Shown here in pieces: positions 23,478 to 34,430 of a DNA stretch of 64,000 nt; the first letter of the stretch is position 1, and every line of letters begins with the position of its first letter. Source of the DNA: Diogma glabrata (Eukaryota > Arthropoda > Insecta > Diptera > Cylindrotomidae). Under the pieces are notes generated by a model, which was not told the DNA's origin, ran no database searches, and saw only the letters and a program-made list of their open reading frames with translations. The stretch lies in NCBI GenBank assembly GCA_963693315.1, contig OY856188.1, positions 99,546,915-99,610,914 of the forward strand. Reading direction: 5' to 3'. A program made the translations under genes and the position numbers.

Positions 23478-23790
23478 ATGACGACAATACCACCAAAAAG
23501 AAAACGACGTGATTGTAAATTTACTGAAGAACTGGAAAAGGGACTTTTCCTTTTATAAAAAGTGTATTTCTAATTCTGCAGATAGAGGAAATGTCCATTG
23601 CACAATTTGTAACGGAATATTCTCCATAACTGCTGGTGGAAGGCGTGATATATCACGACACATAATTTCAGACAAACATAAAAGACCGGTGCAGGCATCT
23701 GCTTCATCCTGTAAACTGGGCACATTTTTTCGACAGCAGGATTTTGGTATGAAAGAAAAAGAATTGGCCATGGCGCAAGAAATTTTTTAA
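23478..23790 (+). pseudogene. BED-type zinc-finger N-terminal fragment of a hAT-like protein
   Basis: ATG at 23478 opens MTTIPPKRKRRDCKFTEELE. Near 23540 a frameshift moves the frame to that of 23509-23790, which reads FSFYKKCISNSADRGNVHCT and continues with a C-x2-C...H-x4-H pattern (HCTIC, ISRHI, SDKHKR). This resembles the single zinc-binding domain at the N-terminus of many hAT-related, transposon-derived proteins. It stops at MAQEIF. No RNase H-like transposase domain follows. It lies inside the hAT-like element, which supports the assignment. Confidence 0.65.
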
Positions 23791-23997
23791 TTTCATGCAG
23801 TTCTCCATAATCACAGTAAAATATATTTTGAGTTTTATTCCTAAATATATAATAAATTAGCGGCTATTTCAGTTACTTGCAATAATCTTTTGCAAAATCA
23901 ATACAAGGTAGCCTAGTATATTTTTATCTTTAAATAAATATGTTTTTTAATTTGTCCAGCATTGCAGCTTCTGTCATCTGGTCAGTTTATATTAGGG

Positions 23998-25452
23998 CTA
24001 TTATTTTGAAAACTTACATTTTTTTGTCGATTTTAAAATTTTTGATTTTTAAAAAATCTGAAATTTTGATATATTATTGGTATTGACGAAAGAAAAAAAG
24101 TATTTTCTGCTTTTATTTTTTGAGTACTCTGAATAGTTATACGCGGTTTTGTTATACGCGATTTTTGAGGCTTTTTCATGTAGTTTTGATAATGGTGTCA
24201 ATGTTTTGGTAATAGGTGCCACAAATTTCATGCGATTTACGTATATTTTTGCAAATAAAGAGATAAATAGTTGAATAATCGAAATGCATTGAATAAATAT
24301 ATAAGGAAGTGTCGCTACGTGTACGTACACAAATAATCGGTGAAGCTTTTTTTTTTTAAATTTTTTGTTAAGCTTGCCAATCTGTCAATGTCATTTCATT
24401 TGTTTACGTCGTATTTCAAAACAAACTAAAGAGTTTTTTTCTGTATTTTGTTCTTAAAGTATTGAATTGTAATTCAGTTTTATACAAATTAGTATTTAAA
24501 CTGTTTTTTTTACAACAATTAATTGTGTTTGTACAGTTATTTATTCATAAAAATGGCGTACTGCATCAAAACATGTAAAAAAGTTGTCAACATTCCAAAG
24601 CATTTTGCTGCTAAAATTAAATATATCAGATAAGGATATTTTGATAAAAAATGTTAAAAAAACTATTTAGTATATATTTTTAATATATTTACAATAAGTT
24701 TGTGTCACAAAATTAATTATTTTCTAATTTAATTTTTTACTTAATTTCTCAAATGTTAGTTTGCCAAAATGTCAAAACAATTTTGTTAGACACGCCCATT
24801 CACAGGGATTGTATAAAGTTATTGTTTGTTATGAAAAATGGGTCTAAAAAATATAAATTTGAATATGATTTAAAGTTTAAACGGATTTGATCTAAAATTT
24901 TTAATAGTGAAATATATTGTTCAAACATATATAACCATAAGGATTTTCAATTTATCTACGATGTTTATATATTTATTATTAGTATGGTTATAAATATAAA
25001 TTAAAATCGAATTTTTAAACCAATAGACAGTACAAGCTAATTTCGTTAATATTTAGGAACAGTCATCTTTTAAAGTGGGTTTAAAGGTACTTTGGAGTAT
25101 TTTCAACCTATGCCAATTTCGTTATATTCAAAAAATGGCAACTGTTAGAAAAAACTGAATACGATAGAGATTTTAGATAAGTTTTTTATAGAAGTTAGTT
25201 CATAGAAGTTTTGCAGTTAAATAAAAATATTTGCTTAGAGAGAGGACAGCTTTACAAATCTGTATTCGTAAAGATGTGTTCATTTGTATTGCTGGTAATG
25301 ATGTTAGACTGTTGTTAGTGTGATACTATTGCTGAAGATGATGGTACACAATTTTCCTTTTATTTATTTAATGTTTAAAAATATCGAGAAAAAAATTATT
25401 AAAATAAAATCAACAAAATATATAACTTATTCATTATCTTTTATTTAAGTAG
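23998..25452. other. AT-rich non-coding stretch
   Basis: No gene or recognisable repeat. Short ORFs here are not supported by any motif. Confidence 0.55.
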
Positions 25453-26727
25453 GAAACGGGTAGAGATGTTAAAATACGGCATTTTATTTTTTTTGTATAA
25501 TACAGCGTATTATACATTGTATAATACAAAATAAAATACCGTATATTCTGTACAAAAGCGCAATAGCCGACATACAGTGGTAAGGCTTGAAACCACATAC
25601 AACAGAAACAGAAACAGAATTCCATACAAATTTTACAGAAACCGAATTTTTATCTGTCAAATTTGTATGAAATTCGGTTTCTGTTTCTGTTGTATGTTAA
25701 TGCCCGGCTTTAGTGGTATAACAACAAAAAATTACTTCCATCAATCACAACTAGTTCATTTTCTTCTAAATAACTGCCCGACATTTGGATTTCTTATCGT
25801 TATCTTTATTTATATTTCTTAAACCAATGCTAATACGATCTATTTATTCATCTGATTCTGCTTGGTTTCAATATTAATCACTTTCATTCGCACCGAGCTA
25901 TTGTATTTATGTTTTTATTTAAATTTTAGACTTATCATTTCCCATCGATAAACTGTTGAAGATTTAAATTATGGTTTTTCACATAAACAAGTTTACGCCT
26001 CGTTGATATGTAAGACAAATACTTATAGCAGTATGAGTTAGGATTGAAAGAGATTGAAAAATATTTCTGACTGTTAGAGTGGAATATACGGAACGATGCA
26101 ACATTCCGAACAGCCACAAACTCTTTGCCACTAAGTTAAACAATCAATATAGCTGCCATCGGTTTCAGGATGTGAGCTTTGAGACTTGGGTGTTTTAGTT
26201 AATAAATTTGAATGTATAGAAAGAGGACTACTCAAAGATGTAAAATTGAATGACAGTACATGAGTCCATAGCTCATAATGAGTGGAACGGAATGAGTTCG
26301 TGGCTCATAACTTTGATTTGCTGCATAAAAAAAATCCATATAACGGTGAATAGTGATGATGCAGCATTCGATGTTTGAAATTTATGTTCTGCTGATATTA
26401 CGATTTTGTTGCCATAGAATTTTGCGAATCACTAAGAATTCGTTTCTAACTGTTAGTAACAAGGGGCAATAACTCATTAATTTCTTCTATGTCGTTCATA
26501 TATTCAAGAACCAAGTAGTATATATTTTTGCAGTTATAAATTCTTCAAGTAATCAACGCGAAATCTCAATAAAATCGCAGATTACTGATTCGCGCGCCAC
26601 CACAATAGAAAAAAATTTTATAATAAAATACCTTGTATTTTACTACGTTTTGGACAATACGGTATTTTACGTATAATACCGCGTATTATACAATAGTATT
26701 AAACACATTTACATCACTAGAAACGGG
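25453..26727. mobile_element. Non-autonomous hAT-like element with 8-bp TSD
   Basis: The element spans 25461-26719. Its ends TAGAGATG and CATCACTA are nearly complementary (TAGAGATG / TAGTGATG). The 8-bp duplication GAAACGGG lies at 25453-25460 and 26720-26727. Near each end is a motif of the form 'gtataatacMgcgtattata' (25495-25514 and 26670-26689). A palindromic MITE (25581-25712) is inserted in it. The rest has no transposase. Confidence 0.8.
25581..25712. repeat. Palindromic MITE, family P, copy 3
   Basis: About 132 bp, closely matching 395-538. The ends are TAAGGCTTGAAACC and CCCGGCTTTA, flanked by 'gtgg' + TA and TA + 'gtgg'. It is nested in the hAT-like element at 25461-26719. Confidence 0.75.
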
Positions 26728-26992
26728 TAAAAATACATTTTAAAACAAATTTTTCCTAAAATAACGATTAGTTTAAACGAGAAATAAATAAAATTTTGAA
26801 TAAAATCTACTTATTCCAAAGAACAGTTCATGCTGCCACCTAAGTTATGTTTGTGTAACTATATACAAATTATACACAGTACCACCCTACGATTAAATAC
26901 AAACACCACCAAACGCACCAATACTACAAATTAGATGCTTCACTCAAAAAGTCTAGTTACTTTTCCTTAGATATTTATTCAAAGTGTGCTCT

Positions 26993-27517
26993 ATTTACCA
27001 CATTTTCCTTTACTTTTGTACTAAACTTCGTTTTCAAGTTAACCATATCAAATGATGGTAAAGCTACGCGACAAACTTACGCTTCTATTCACCGCCAGAG
27101 TTTTTGTCAGTTTAGAGAATAATTTCAAATATGTTTGCCCAAATGCTTATACAAATTTAGAATTTCTAGCCTAAATGTCATATTTCTGTCCAGCTTTCTT
27201 TAATTGTTTATATTTTGCACAAATCATAATTTTAATTTTCAGAAATTTTTTAGTATTTAATTGATTTTCTTAAATTTAACAAACTCAAAATAAAATTTAA
27301 ACTTAAAATTTTGTCAAACTAATAATTTTCTTTTACGTTGTTTAGAAATATTGTTTTTCAAAATTGTCAAAACAATTTATTGTCAAAAAAAAATGTCGGA
27401 AACGTGTGGTAAGAAAGAATTTGAGTTGTAGTAGATCAAAGATCTAATACACCCCACATTTAAGTCGTTCCATTTAAAATTCGGTTCGGGTAGCAAGTTT
27501 ACCTAAAAGGAACACGG
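26993..27517 (+). repeat. MITE family N, copy 1
   Basis: About 525 bp, the reverse complement of 49553-50086. The ends are AGTGTGCTCTATTTACC and CCTAAAAGGAACACGG, a short imperfect TIR (GTGTTCC/GGAACAC in the other copy). Shared internal text includes 'ttgcccaaatgcttatac' and 'ggaaacgtgtggtaag'. No coding capacity. Confidence 0.75.
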
Positions 27518-29330
27518 CTATTAAGTATTGAAATATATTCTGTGCATTACTCATTGAAAAACAGGTTTTTATTGAGAATAAGAGTTGGAGATTCCAACGA
27601 CCGAAGATTGTGATTTACTTTAAACATCTTAACACTAACATAAGCATGAGACTATTATTAATAAATATTTTTCTATAAAAATCAAAATTTAATGAAACAA
27701 TAATAATATTACAAACAAATACATAAAAAAATTAATTTATATATTTTTTTGCCTCTGAATTGAAATATTTTTGATAATCGGAAAATGGGAACATTTTGGC
27801 ATTTATTTTATCGCGTGTAGTGTTAGAAAGAACTAGTGGTGATATATTATCACCCCGATAGAAAAAACCATCTAGACTTAAAGTATTAGAAATAAATCAA
27901 ACCGAACTAGATTTTGACAATTACGAAAAACCTTTTACATTTCATACCATTGGTCTTCCCCAAACAGGGTTAACCAGACTCTGAAATACGGTCAAGCGCT
28001 GATCCATTATTGTAAACTTTACTTTAGGGTTTTCGAGTCTTATGGTTTACAGAAAAGAAGTTCGATTTATGGTTTACAGAAGAGAGCCAGTTTATAGTTA
28101 CCTTTGAAATTTGAATGGCCAAGCACTGGCACATGAATGGAAAAAGGGCCAATACTGCAACCAATAAATTGGCCGATCTATGTCATTGGTCTGAAATGTA
28201 CTAGAGTAATATCCATTTTAGAAATATGTAGTTTGAAATAAATTTTCGTATGATATTTTATATTGGCCAAGTCACGGTTGCCAGTAATCGGCCATTGCTG
28301 GAATACTGGTCATTATTATTGGTCCGTTACTATGCTAGCGTTACAACCTTGTATATGGGAGATTGCTGATTTTATCCCTGGCTCATGAACGGCAGCCATA
28401 TTTAATGTTCGAAGTTATCATCCAGCAAAATTATAATAATGGGCAATTCATGGGTCGCTCGCCCATCCTTGCATTACTGGTCGCCAGTAATGAACCATTA
28501 CTGGACCACTTGTACACCCGTGTATGAGTCGTTTCTAATTAAAAAGGAAATTTCAACTTTAAAAAGTCCGAGCAGCAAGATTTCCGCTAGAAATAGGTAG
28601 ATTTCGAGGTCGGACAGTTTTGTGTACAACTAGAATCTGATGTATCAGATTTTAAACAAAATTGTATAATACAAAAAATTAATACGTGTGTTTTTATTTT
28701 GCTTAGTTTTAACACCGGGTGGCTCGAAATACATATGTTAGGAAATTTAGAGACAAGAAACTTTCAAAATTATATTGTGATCGAACGGGTTAACCGATTT
28801 TAACTATTTTTTTATACTATTGACAATTCAACTCACTAAATAGAGTTTCGATAAGGTCCAATAAAAACGCTTCATTTACTATTTTTTAACAAATCAAAAC
28901 GAATTGTTTCGATTATTTTTCTCTGGTGGGAAGGAACAGCGAATATTTTCGGCCTACTTAATATATTAATTTAAAACAAAAATTCACATACAAAATTATG
29001 TGAAAATGTATGGTATAACGAATACAAGGTATTCTTGACAGCTAAATATAAAGAAACAAAAAATGTTTTAATTTGAAAATTAGAGAAAACATAATTTTTA
29101 CGTTATGGTTTTCCTTATTTTTTTCATTAACAATTTGTTTATTAAGTTTTCTAACTCTAAAGAACATTTTACAGGGTAGGAAATTCGACGTCCACGCCAT
29201 GCTGCAGGGGTAATGCAGACAGAATTAGGTTGGTGTATCGGAGACAAGCAGAGAAAAACTGCTTAGTCTATTACGCTACATCACGGCGAATTGGCGCCTT
29301 AAAACTTCTTATAACCTTAACATCATAACA
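27518..29330. other. Non-coding with a 'ccagtaatgg' motif cluster
   Basis: No gene is seen. Between about 28120 and 28510 the motifs 'ccagtaat', 'ccattactgg' and 'attactggtc' recur on both strands, interspersed with 'ggcca'. This may be a decayed repeat with subterminal motif arrays, but clear ends are not visible. Confidence 0.5.
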
Positions 29331-30080
29331 GAACCATTAACGAAAATTTGGGTTGGGACTGAGGTTAATACCATCACTCCGAAAAAAAAACTTTGTTAAA
29401 TTTGATAACCAAAAAAAAAATACCAGACACTAACAAAACAACAGAAGTTTTACCTGGACGTGAGAAAGAACCAAACTACCGAATCGGAACGTGAAACGTG
29501 TGCAGCCTGATCGCTCATGATGCTTTAATAAGCCTAGAAACAGAGGCTGAGAGGCATAGGATGGATATCATTTCTCTGCAAGAAATTAGACAGCCAATAA
29601 TCGAAAAACAAAACTCGAATAGTCACTCTTTATGCAGTAGTGGTCATTCTTCTCGAAATGAATTTAGTACTGGTTTCCTTGTTGGTGCACGCATACTGCA
29701 AGAAGCCGTGTTGAAATTCATCCTGGTCAATGAGAGGATTTGCTACTTAGGGGTACGCGGTACATAAAACAATATTTCTCTTATTGCCTTGCATGCACCT
29801 ACTGAAGCTAAGACCGTCAATATTTTCTACATAGCACTGGAGGAGGTTATGAAATCAACAACAACAATGATAATGGTGAGAGAATGACTGAGTTGGCATT
29901 ATCAAATAATTTGAGAATTGCCAGTACTTTCTTTTCGCATCGATCGATTCATAAGCAGACTTATGTTTTTAAACCGAATGGAAAGTCTTGAAGTCAAATT
30001 GATCAAGTACTAGCAATAGCACGTTTCTTTTCGAGCGATTTGGATGTGCCTTTCTCCTCTCCTTTGGATTCCTTTAGATG
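29330..30080 (+). pseudogene. RTE-like LINE 5' fragment with endonuclease domain
   Basis: From about 29455 the translation reads like the start of an RTE-type ORF: 'YRIGT-NVCSL', then in 29498-29767 the blocks DIISLQEIRQP and VNERICYLGVRGT, then after a stop NNISLIALHAPTEAK. These are the apurinic-endonuclease blocks with the catalytic E in LQEIR. Stops and deletions follow, and no reverse transcriptase remains. The upstream bases (29330-29480) resemble the end of family B. Confidence 0.7.
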
Positions 30081-31600
30081 TGCAAATATTAGAAGTAACC
30101 ACTTCCTTGTATGTTCTAAGATAAGGTTCCACTTTCAACGATCAATTCAACGATCTTTTACTCATTAGAGTATTTAAAAGTTTGTCTTTTAAAGTCCAAT
30201 CATTTTTAGTGAAGTGTAAGGAACAAACTATCTTATAATAAATACGAACATTTTCTTTTTCCACATGATTCTATCCACTACAAATTGATTTATTTTTCTG
30301 GAAATTAAAAAACCTTATGTTTTGAGTATGATTTTTCACATTTGTTGAAAACTTTTGCAGGTTTTAACGTAGTTCGGCATTTAAATTTGTATATGTTTTA
30401 ATAGTAAAACAAATACTAAAGTTCATTGATTAATGAATGAATTAATTTCAATCATTTCATTAGCTAATAAACTAACTTATAAATCATACTAAATATATTT
30501 TTAATTTAAAAACAATAGCTTTTCATTGATAATAACAACAAACGTATTATATAAAACTCTGAATGACTTCAATCAAAATCAAAATGGCATCGCTGTCACT
30601 CTAGTGAGAATACCTTATTTTCATTTTACCATGGTGAAAATGCAATTTGCAAATAGTAAAAATGTCCGTTTTCATTCATAAATGATTGCATGTTTATGTT
30701 TATTTGTCAAAAATAAATAACAAATTTATAACATTTATGCGCCTACTAAGATGAAATAATATTTTATTATGTATGATTATGTTGTATGAAATAATTTTAC
30801 TATTTCTGTTCGTTAAATTGTCTGCTAAATACAACTCGTCACCACTCGTCACCAGTTTTGCATTTTTCTAATTAAACGTTATTATATTTTATACGATTTT
30901 TCTCAATTTTTATTTTTCAAACATTCTATTTCATAAAGTAAGAGGTTTTAGGGAAAATAGGTTTTAAAAAAGTATTTATCCTTAAAAGTGTCTAAACAAC
31001 TTAGCTTAAATAACACATTGCACTTTATTAAAAAAAATTGCGACGCTGATACTTATTGGAAATCCTACAACACAACAGATTTTATTTTAAAAAAATACAT
31101 TATTAACGCAAAGCTGTAACTTGTAAGTACGCTAAAAGTTAATGATTAAAAACAGGTGGCCTCCTATCCTAAAACATTTGAATCAATAAAATAAACAAAG
31201 AAAAAAACGTGTCAATATTTTTTTACCGACGGTCTATAAAAAAGATACAAAACCTTTTAGGAATTTAAATCTCAATTATGATTTCCACGTTAAAAATCTA
31301 TTGAAGTTACATAATGCCTCTATCTTTTTATAGAAAAAGTAAGCCCCTGAATTATACTATCTTTTTAACATTCAAATTAAAACACAGAATCCACTCTTTT
31401 TTTAAGTCGGTTAAAAACTAAATATTATGGAAATCTCATAAAAAACATTGTTGTTGTAACAACTATCTAACATTTTGTATTTTTTTCTCAACCTTCATAA
31501 GAAAAAACTTATAAATACTTATTAAACCTTCATAAGAAATCATAGAAATCACTAATCATAGCTTCGGTAATGGAGGCGAAAGTTCTCCAACCAAATGGCC
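30081..31600. other. AT-rich non-coding stretch
   Basis: No gene or clear repeat is visible. Confidence 0.55.
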
Positions 31601-31628
31601 TTAATCGAACCTACTACGAAGCTTTTAA

Positions 31629-31686
31629 AAAAACTAAGAAGGTGTGACAACCGAAACTAGCTGTCACGTCACACCTTCTTAGTTTT
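31629..31686. repeat. Perfect 19-bp inverted repeat (hairpin)
   Basis: AAAACTAAGAAGGTGTGAC is followed after 20 bp by its exact complement. Directly downstream are three imperfect copies of 'aactgttaagtgtt' (31697-31758). The stem would be strong, but it lacks a terminal T-run typical of any terminator here. Probably a small MITE end pair. Confidence 0.7.
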
Positions 31687-32119
31687 ATTAAAAGTAACTG
31701 TTAAGTGTTTTAAGCAACTGTTAAGTGTTAAGTGTTAAAAGCAACTGTTAAGTGTTTTAAAGAAGTTAGAATAGAATGCTATTCTGGGGCTCAATGGACA
31801 ACTGCAAATGAAAATAAATGCAATGTGATGCTGATGAAAATTATTCGTTTATCATACAAGATGCAGGTCACGATAATCGCTGGAATAACAGCGAGACTTA
31901 AAAACATCCATGTGTAAATAAAATATAAGAAAAGAATAAACTATTAATACATAAGCATTGCAGCGATTTCTGATTTATTGGTGCACGATGTTATTCTTTT
32001 TAATTATTTATGTTATAAATGATCATGTATCTATAGTCTATAGAACAAAAAATGATAAAATCATTTATTTCATTGAGAAACACAGTAAATTCATATGGCC
32101 GCCATATGGCCTCTACGAA

Positions 32120-32420
32120 GCTTTTTAAGACCTATGTCTCATAATAACATGGGTTCTGAAGGTGTTGATGGGCGCAAATTTTTGAATGGTGTTTTCTATT
32201 TTTTTGAAGTAAAAACTTCTTTAGGCGCGTTGCGCGAGGAAGTTCTTTGTACGTGCATGCAACATCGTACACATGGAATGCTATGGAGTCAAAAGAAAAG
32301 ACTCGAGTGACTTGAACCCACATACATTTAAAATACGTACCTAACATCACCGAAGACCGCATGTTATTATGGAACATGGGTCGTGAAAGGTATCTGTGTT
32401 GTTATGACACATATATTGTG
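32120..32420. repeat. Two opposed family A tail fragments
   Basis: 32121-32180 reads like the family A/LINE tail ('aagacctatgtctcataataacat', 'ggtgttgatgggcgc'). 32352-32418 reads as the complement of the same region ('catgttattatggaacatggg', 'gttatgacacata'). The pair faces inward around a short middle part and is diverged from A1-A3. Confidence 0.5.
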
Positions 32421-32429
32421 TGACACATA

Positions 32430-33230
32430 TACCTGCCTTAACATGTTATATAAAATGTATGAGTCGGAGATAGAAGCATTTATAGCATCTGGAGGATTCC
32501 ACAGCAAAACCGATACAGGAAGCTTTTGCCACGATCCACAAAAACGACACTAACTATCCCAACGTGTGGTACAACAACAATTAAATAGCTTTCCTAAAGA
32601 CACTGCGATAACAAAATCTATTTACTTGCGATGGAGGAGTTAGTAGCATACTTTTATAAAAGGACCAGAATCTAATGATATTTAATCGTGTTCATCAGAC
32701 ACTCACGGGCATAAAACAAATAATTAATAATATATCATTGAAACAATTAAAGTTTGTTTTTTTAGAAAATAAGAGTATACATATTCTATTATAAAAACGT
32801 TTACTTCGATCCACTTAAGTAATGAACAGAAGCGACTGCACTCTTCCATTTAAAATTAAATGATCTGCCTATGTTTCACAGTAAAAAACTTACCTTGCTT
32901 TTGAAGTTTATTTCGGAATTTTCAAACTCACAACCTTTCTATCAAAATTAGCGATTTACTCTTTGCATTGAAAATAATATGGCCATTGAATAAAATTTGC
33001 ACCATTTAATTTCTTCCCTCTGTAAAAATAAATAGTTCAATCTTATCTTTCCATACATATGCTTTGATATTTACACTTATTTGCGTTGAAAAAACTACTA
33101 TGGGTAATTTTAATTTACAGGTGGATTTGTAATTTCATAACCCCAAATTGAATATTCATATCAATTTGCTTTATAAGCATAATTGTTAACTGTGCCAAAC
33201 AAAATTGTCCAACGGTATTCTATTTTACAT
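32430..33230. other. Non-coding, upstream of the tRNA gene
   Basis: Nothing recognised. AT-rich intergenic sequence. Confidence 0.5.
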
Positions 33231-33303
33231 GTCCCTTTGGCGCAGTGGATAGCGCGTTGGACTTCTAATCCAAAGGTCGTGGGTTCGATCCCCACAAGGG
33301 ATG
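33231..33303 (+). tRNA. tRNA-Arg (anticodon TCT)
   Basis: A 73-nt cloverleaf. The acceptor arm GTCCCTT pairs with AAGGGAT (first pair G-U), followed by discriminator G. The D arm contains GCGC-AGTGGATA-GCGC, the anticodon loop is CTTCTAA with anticodon TCT, and the T arm is GTGGG-TTCGATC-CCCAC. The internal promoter boxes A (TGGCGCAGTGG) and B (GGTTCGATCCC) are intact. No intron. A T5 run at about 33313-33317 can end RNA polymerase III transcription. It should decode AGA/AGG arginine codons and looks functional. Confidence 0.97.
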
Positions 33304-33464
33304 GAAAAGAATTTTTACTACTTCATCCGTTTATCATCATTTTTTTCATATCCTTGATTGACGGAAAACTTTTGTATCATTACAACATGTTTACCTACTT
33401 AGAAGTTTTACTAATGTACGACAACGACTATGCAGTTGATCTATTCATTGAAAAACGAAACTTA

Positions 33465-33470
33465 TTTATT
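33465..33470 (-). promoter_or_regulatory. Polyadenylation signal of SmD3
   Basis: AATAAA on the minus strand, about 80 bp after the SmD3 stop codon. A candidate only; no transcript evidence. Confidence 0.55.
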
Positions 33471-33550
33471 GTAAAATTCATCTTTAATTTATATTACAAG
33501 ACTTAAAATTCAAAATTAAATGAACCACATTAAAATTAAAATATATCCGA

Positions 33551-34028
33551 TTAAAGTCCTCCTCTTCCCCTACCACCCGTCGGACCGCCTTGCCAAGGGC
33601 CACCACGACCAGCTGCACCTCTTCCAGCAGGGGCACCTCCTCTGCCTCGTCCTCTAGCAGCTAAACGGAATATTACATATAGATACAACAAAAATGGTTA
33701 AGAATCAAACGTTACCTTGTGCGCGTAATATTGCCGACTTCCCTCGGCCTGCCGTTCCGGCTTTAGTTCCTTGTTTTTTAAACATAGGAGCATTTTTCAG
33801 CATATCCGGTAATATCATGAATCGAATTTTAGATCCTCTTATATAAACATTTTCTAAGTTAGCCGTTCTTCCATCACGATAAGTAACAGTGATTTGAGTC
33901 ATTTGGCAATTCATATTATCCTCGGCTTCTATTAATTTACCTCTATATACTTCTCCAGTTATAGTTTCGCAAGTGACAATATGCCCTTCTGCTTCATGTA
34001 AAACTTTAATTGGTACTCCAATAGACAT
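33551..34028 (-). CDS. Small nuclear ribonucleoprotein Sm D3
   Basis: Coding exons on the minus strand: 34028-33716 and 33660-33551, with a 55-bp GT-AG intron. The protein is 140 aa. The start [18 protein letters not shown] is typical for SmD3 and fixes the ATG. The Sm1 motif (about residues 6-37) and Sm2 motif ([17 protein letters not shown], about 62-78) are complete. The tail is Arg-Gly rich ([15 protein letters not shown], then GGRGRGGL). Known role: one of the seven Sm proteins that form the ring on U1, U2, U4 and U5 snRNAs in the spliceosome; RG-rich tails of this family are substrates for symmetric arginine dimethylation. It is divergently arranged with CFAP45, with 402 bp between the start codons. 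Reading through the intron would give only a 107-aa truncated form. Confidence 0.97.
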
Positions 34029-34430
34029 GATTGATAAAACTGTTTATTTATTTTATATAAAAAAACTAAATTAACTTTAAAGAAGTAAACAAAACGTTTA
34101 ACAAAGCACCCGGTAAAAAAGTATGGATTTTTTGACAGAAAAATAGTGTTGGCAGATGGACAAAACAACCAAAAGACCATTCAAAATTTATACCATTCTC
34201 ACATTGTTACGTTAGATCAAATGTTACAAAATAGATGGCGTTTTAGAATTCATTTATTACAATTTAAATTGAACGTTTTCTTTAAAACATTTATTTTTTT
34301 TCATTTTGTTTTTATTAAATTCTTAATTCGTTTAGAACTCATTTAAATTAATTTCGTGTTGTTTTTCGTTACCTTGGTAAGTTGATTGATTGAATAACAG
34401 GTGTTTGTATAATCAATAAATTTTTTAAAA
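34029..34430. promoter_or_regulatory. Shared 5' region of SmD3 (-) and CFAP45 (+)
   Basis: 402 bp lie between the two start codons. It must contain both 5' UTRs and promoters. A clear element is the X-box near the CFAP45 side (34368-34381). No TATA box is obvious in this AT-rich stretch. Confidence 0.7.
34368..34381 (+). promoter_or_regulatory. Candidate RFX X-box
   Basis: GTTACCTTGGTAAG resembles the RFX transcription-factor site (imperfect inverted repeat, GTTNCC-AT-GGNAAC type). Both half-sites are present with a 2-bp spacer; the last base is G instead of C. It lies 50 bp before the CFAP45 ATG. RFX proteins drive ciliary genes through promoter-proximal X-boxes in flies, worms and vertebrates. 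This is a sequence match, not proof of binding. Confidence 0.65.

Larger units (their letters stand above)
22282..23997. mobile_element. hAT-like DNA transposon remnant with 8-bp TSD
   Basis: The element spans 22290-23989 with 11-bp inverted ends TAAACTGACCA...TGGTCAGTTTA. The 8-bp duplication TATTAGGG flanks it exactly (22282-22289 and 23990-23997), as expected for hAT. The left end holds four copies of TACAGCAT within about 80 bp, a likely subterminal transposase-binding array. It contains a BED-type zinc-finger ORF fragment and is interrupted by a foldback element at 22651-23409. The catalytic part of a transposase is missing. Confidence 0.85.

Noticed and set aside
33183..33506. 107-codon ORF with 'PLAQWIARWTSNPKVVGSIP'
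   Set aside because: It is the well-known conceptual translation of a tRNA-Arg gene and its flanks.
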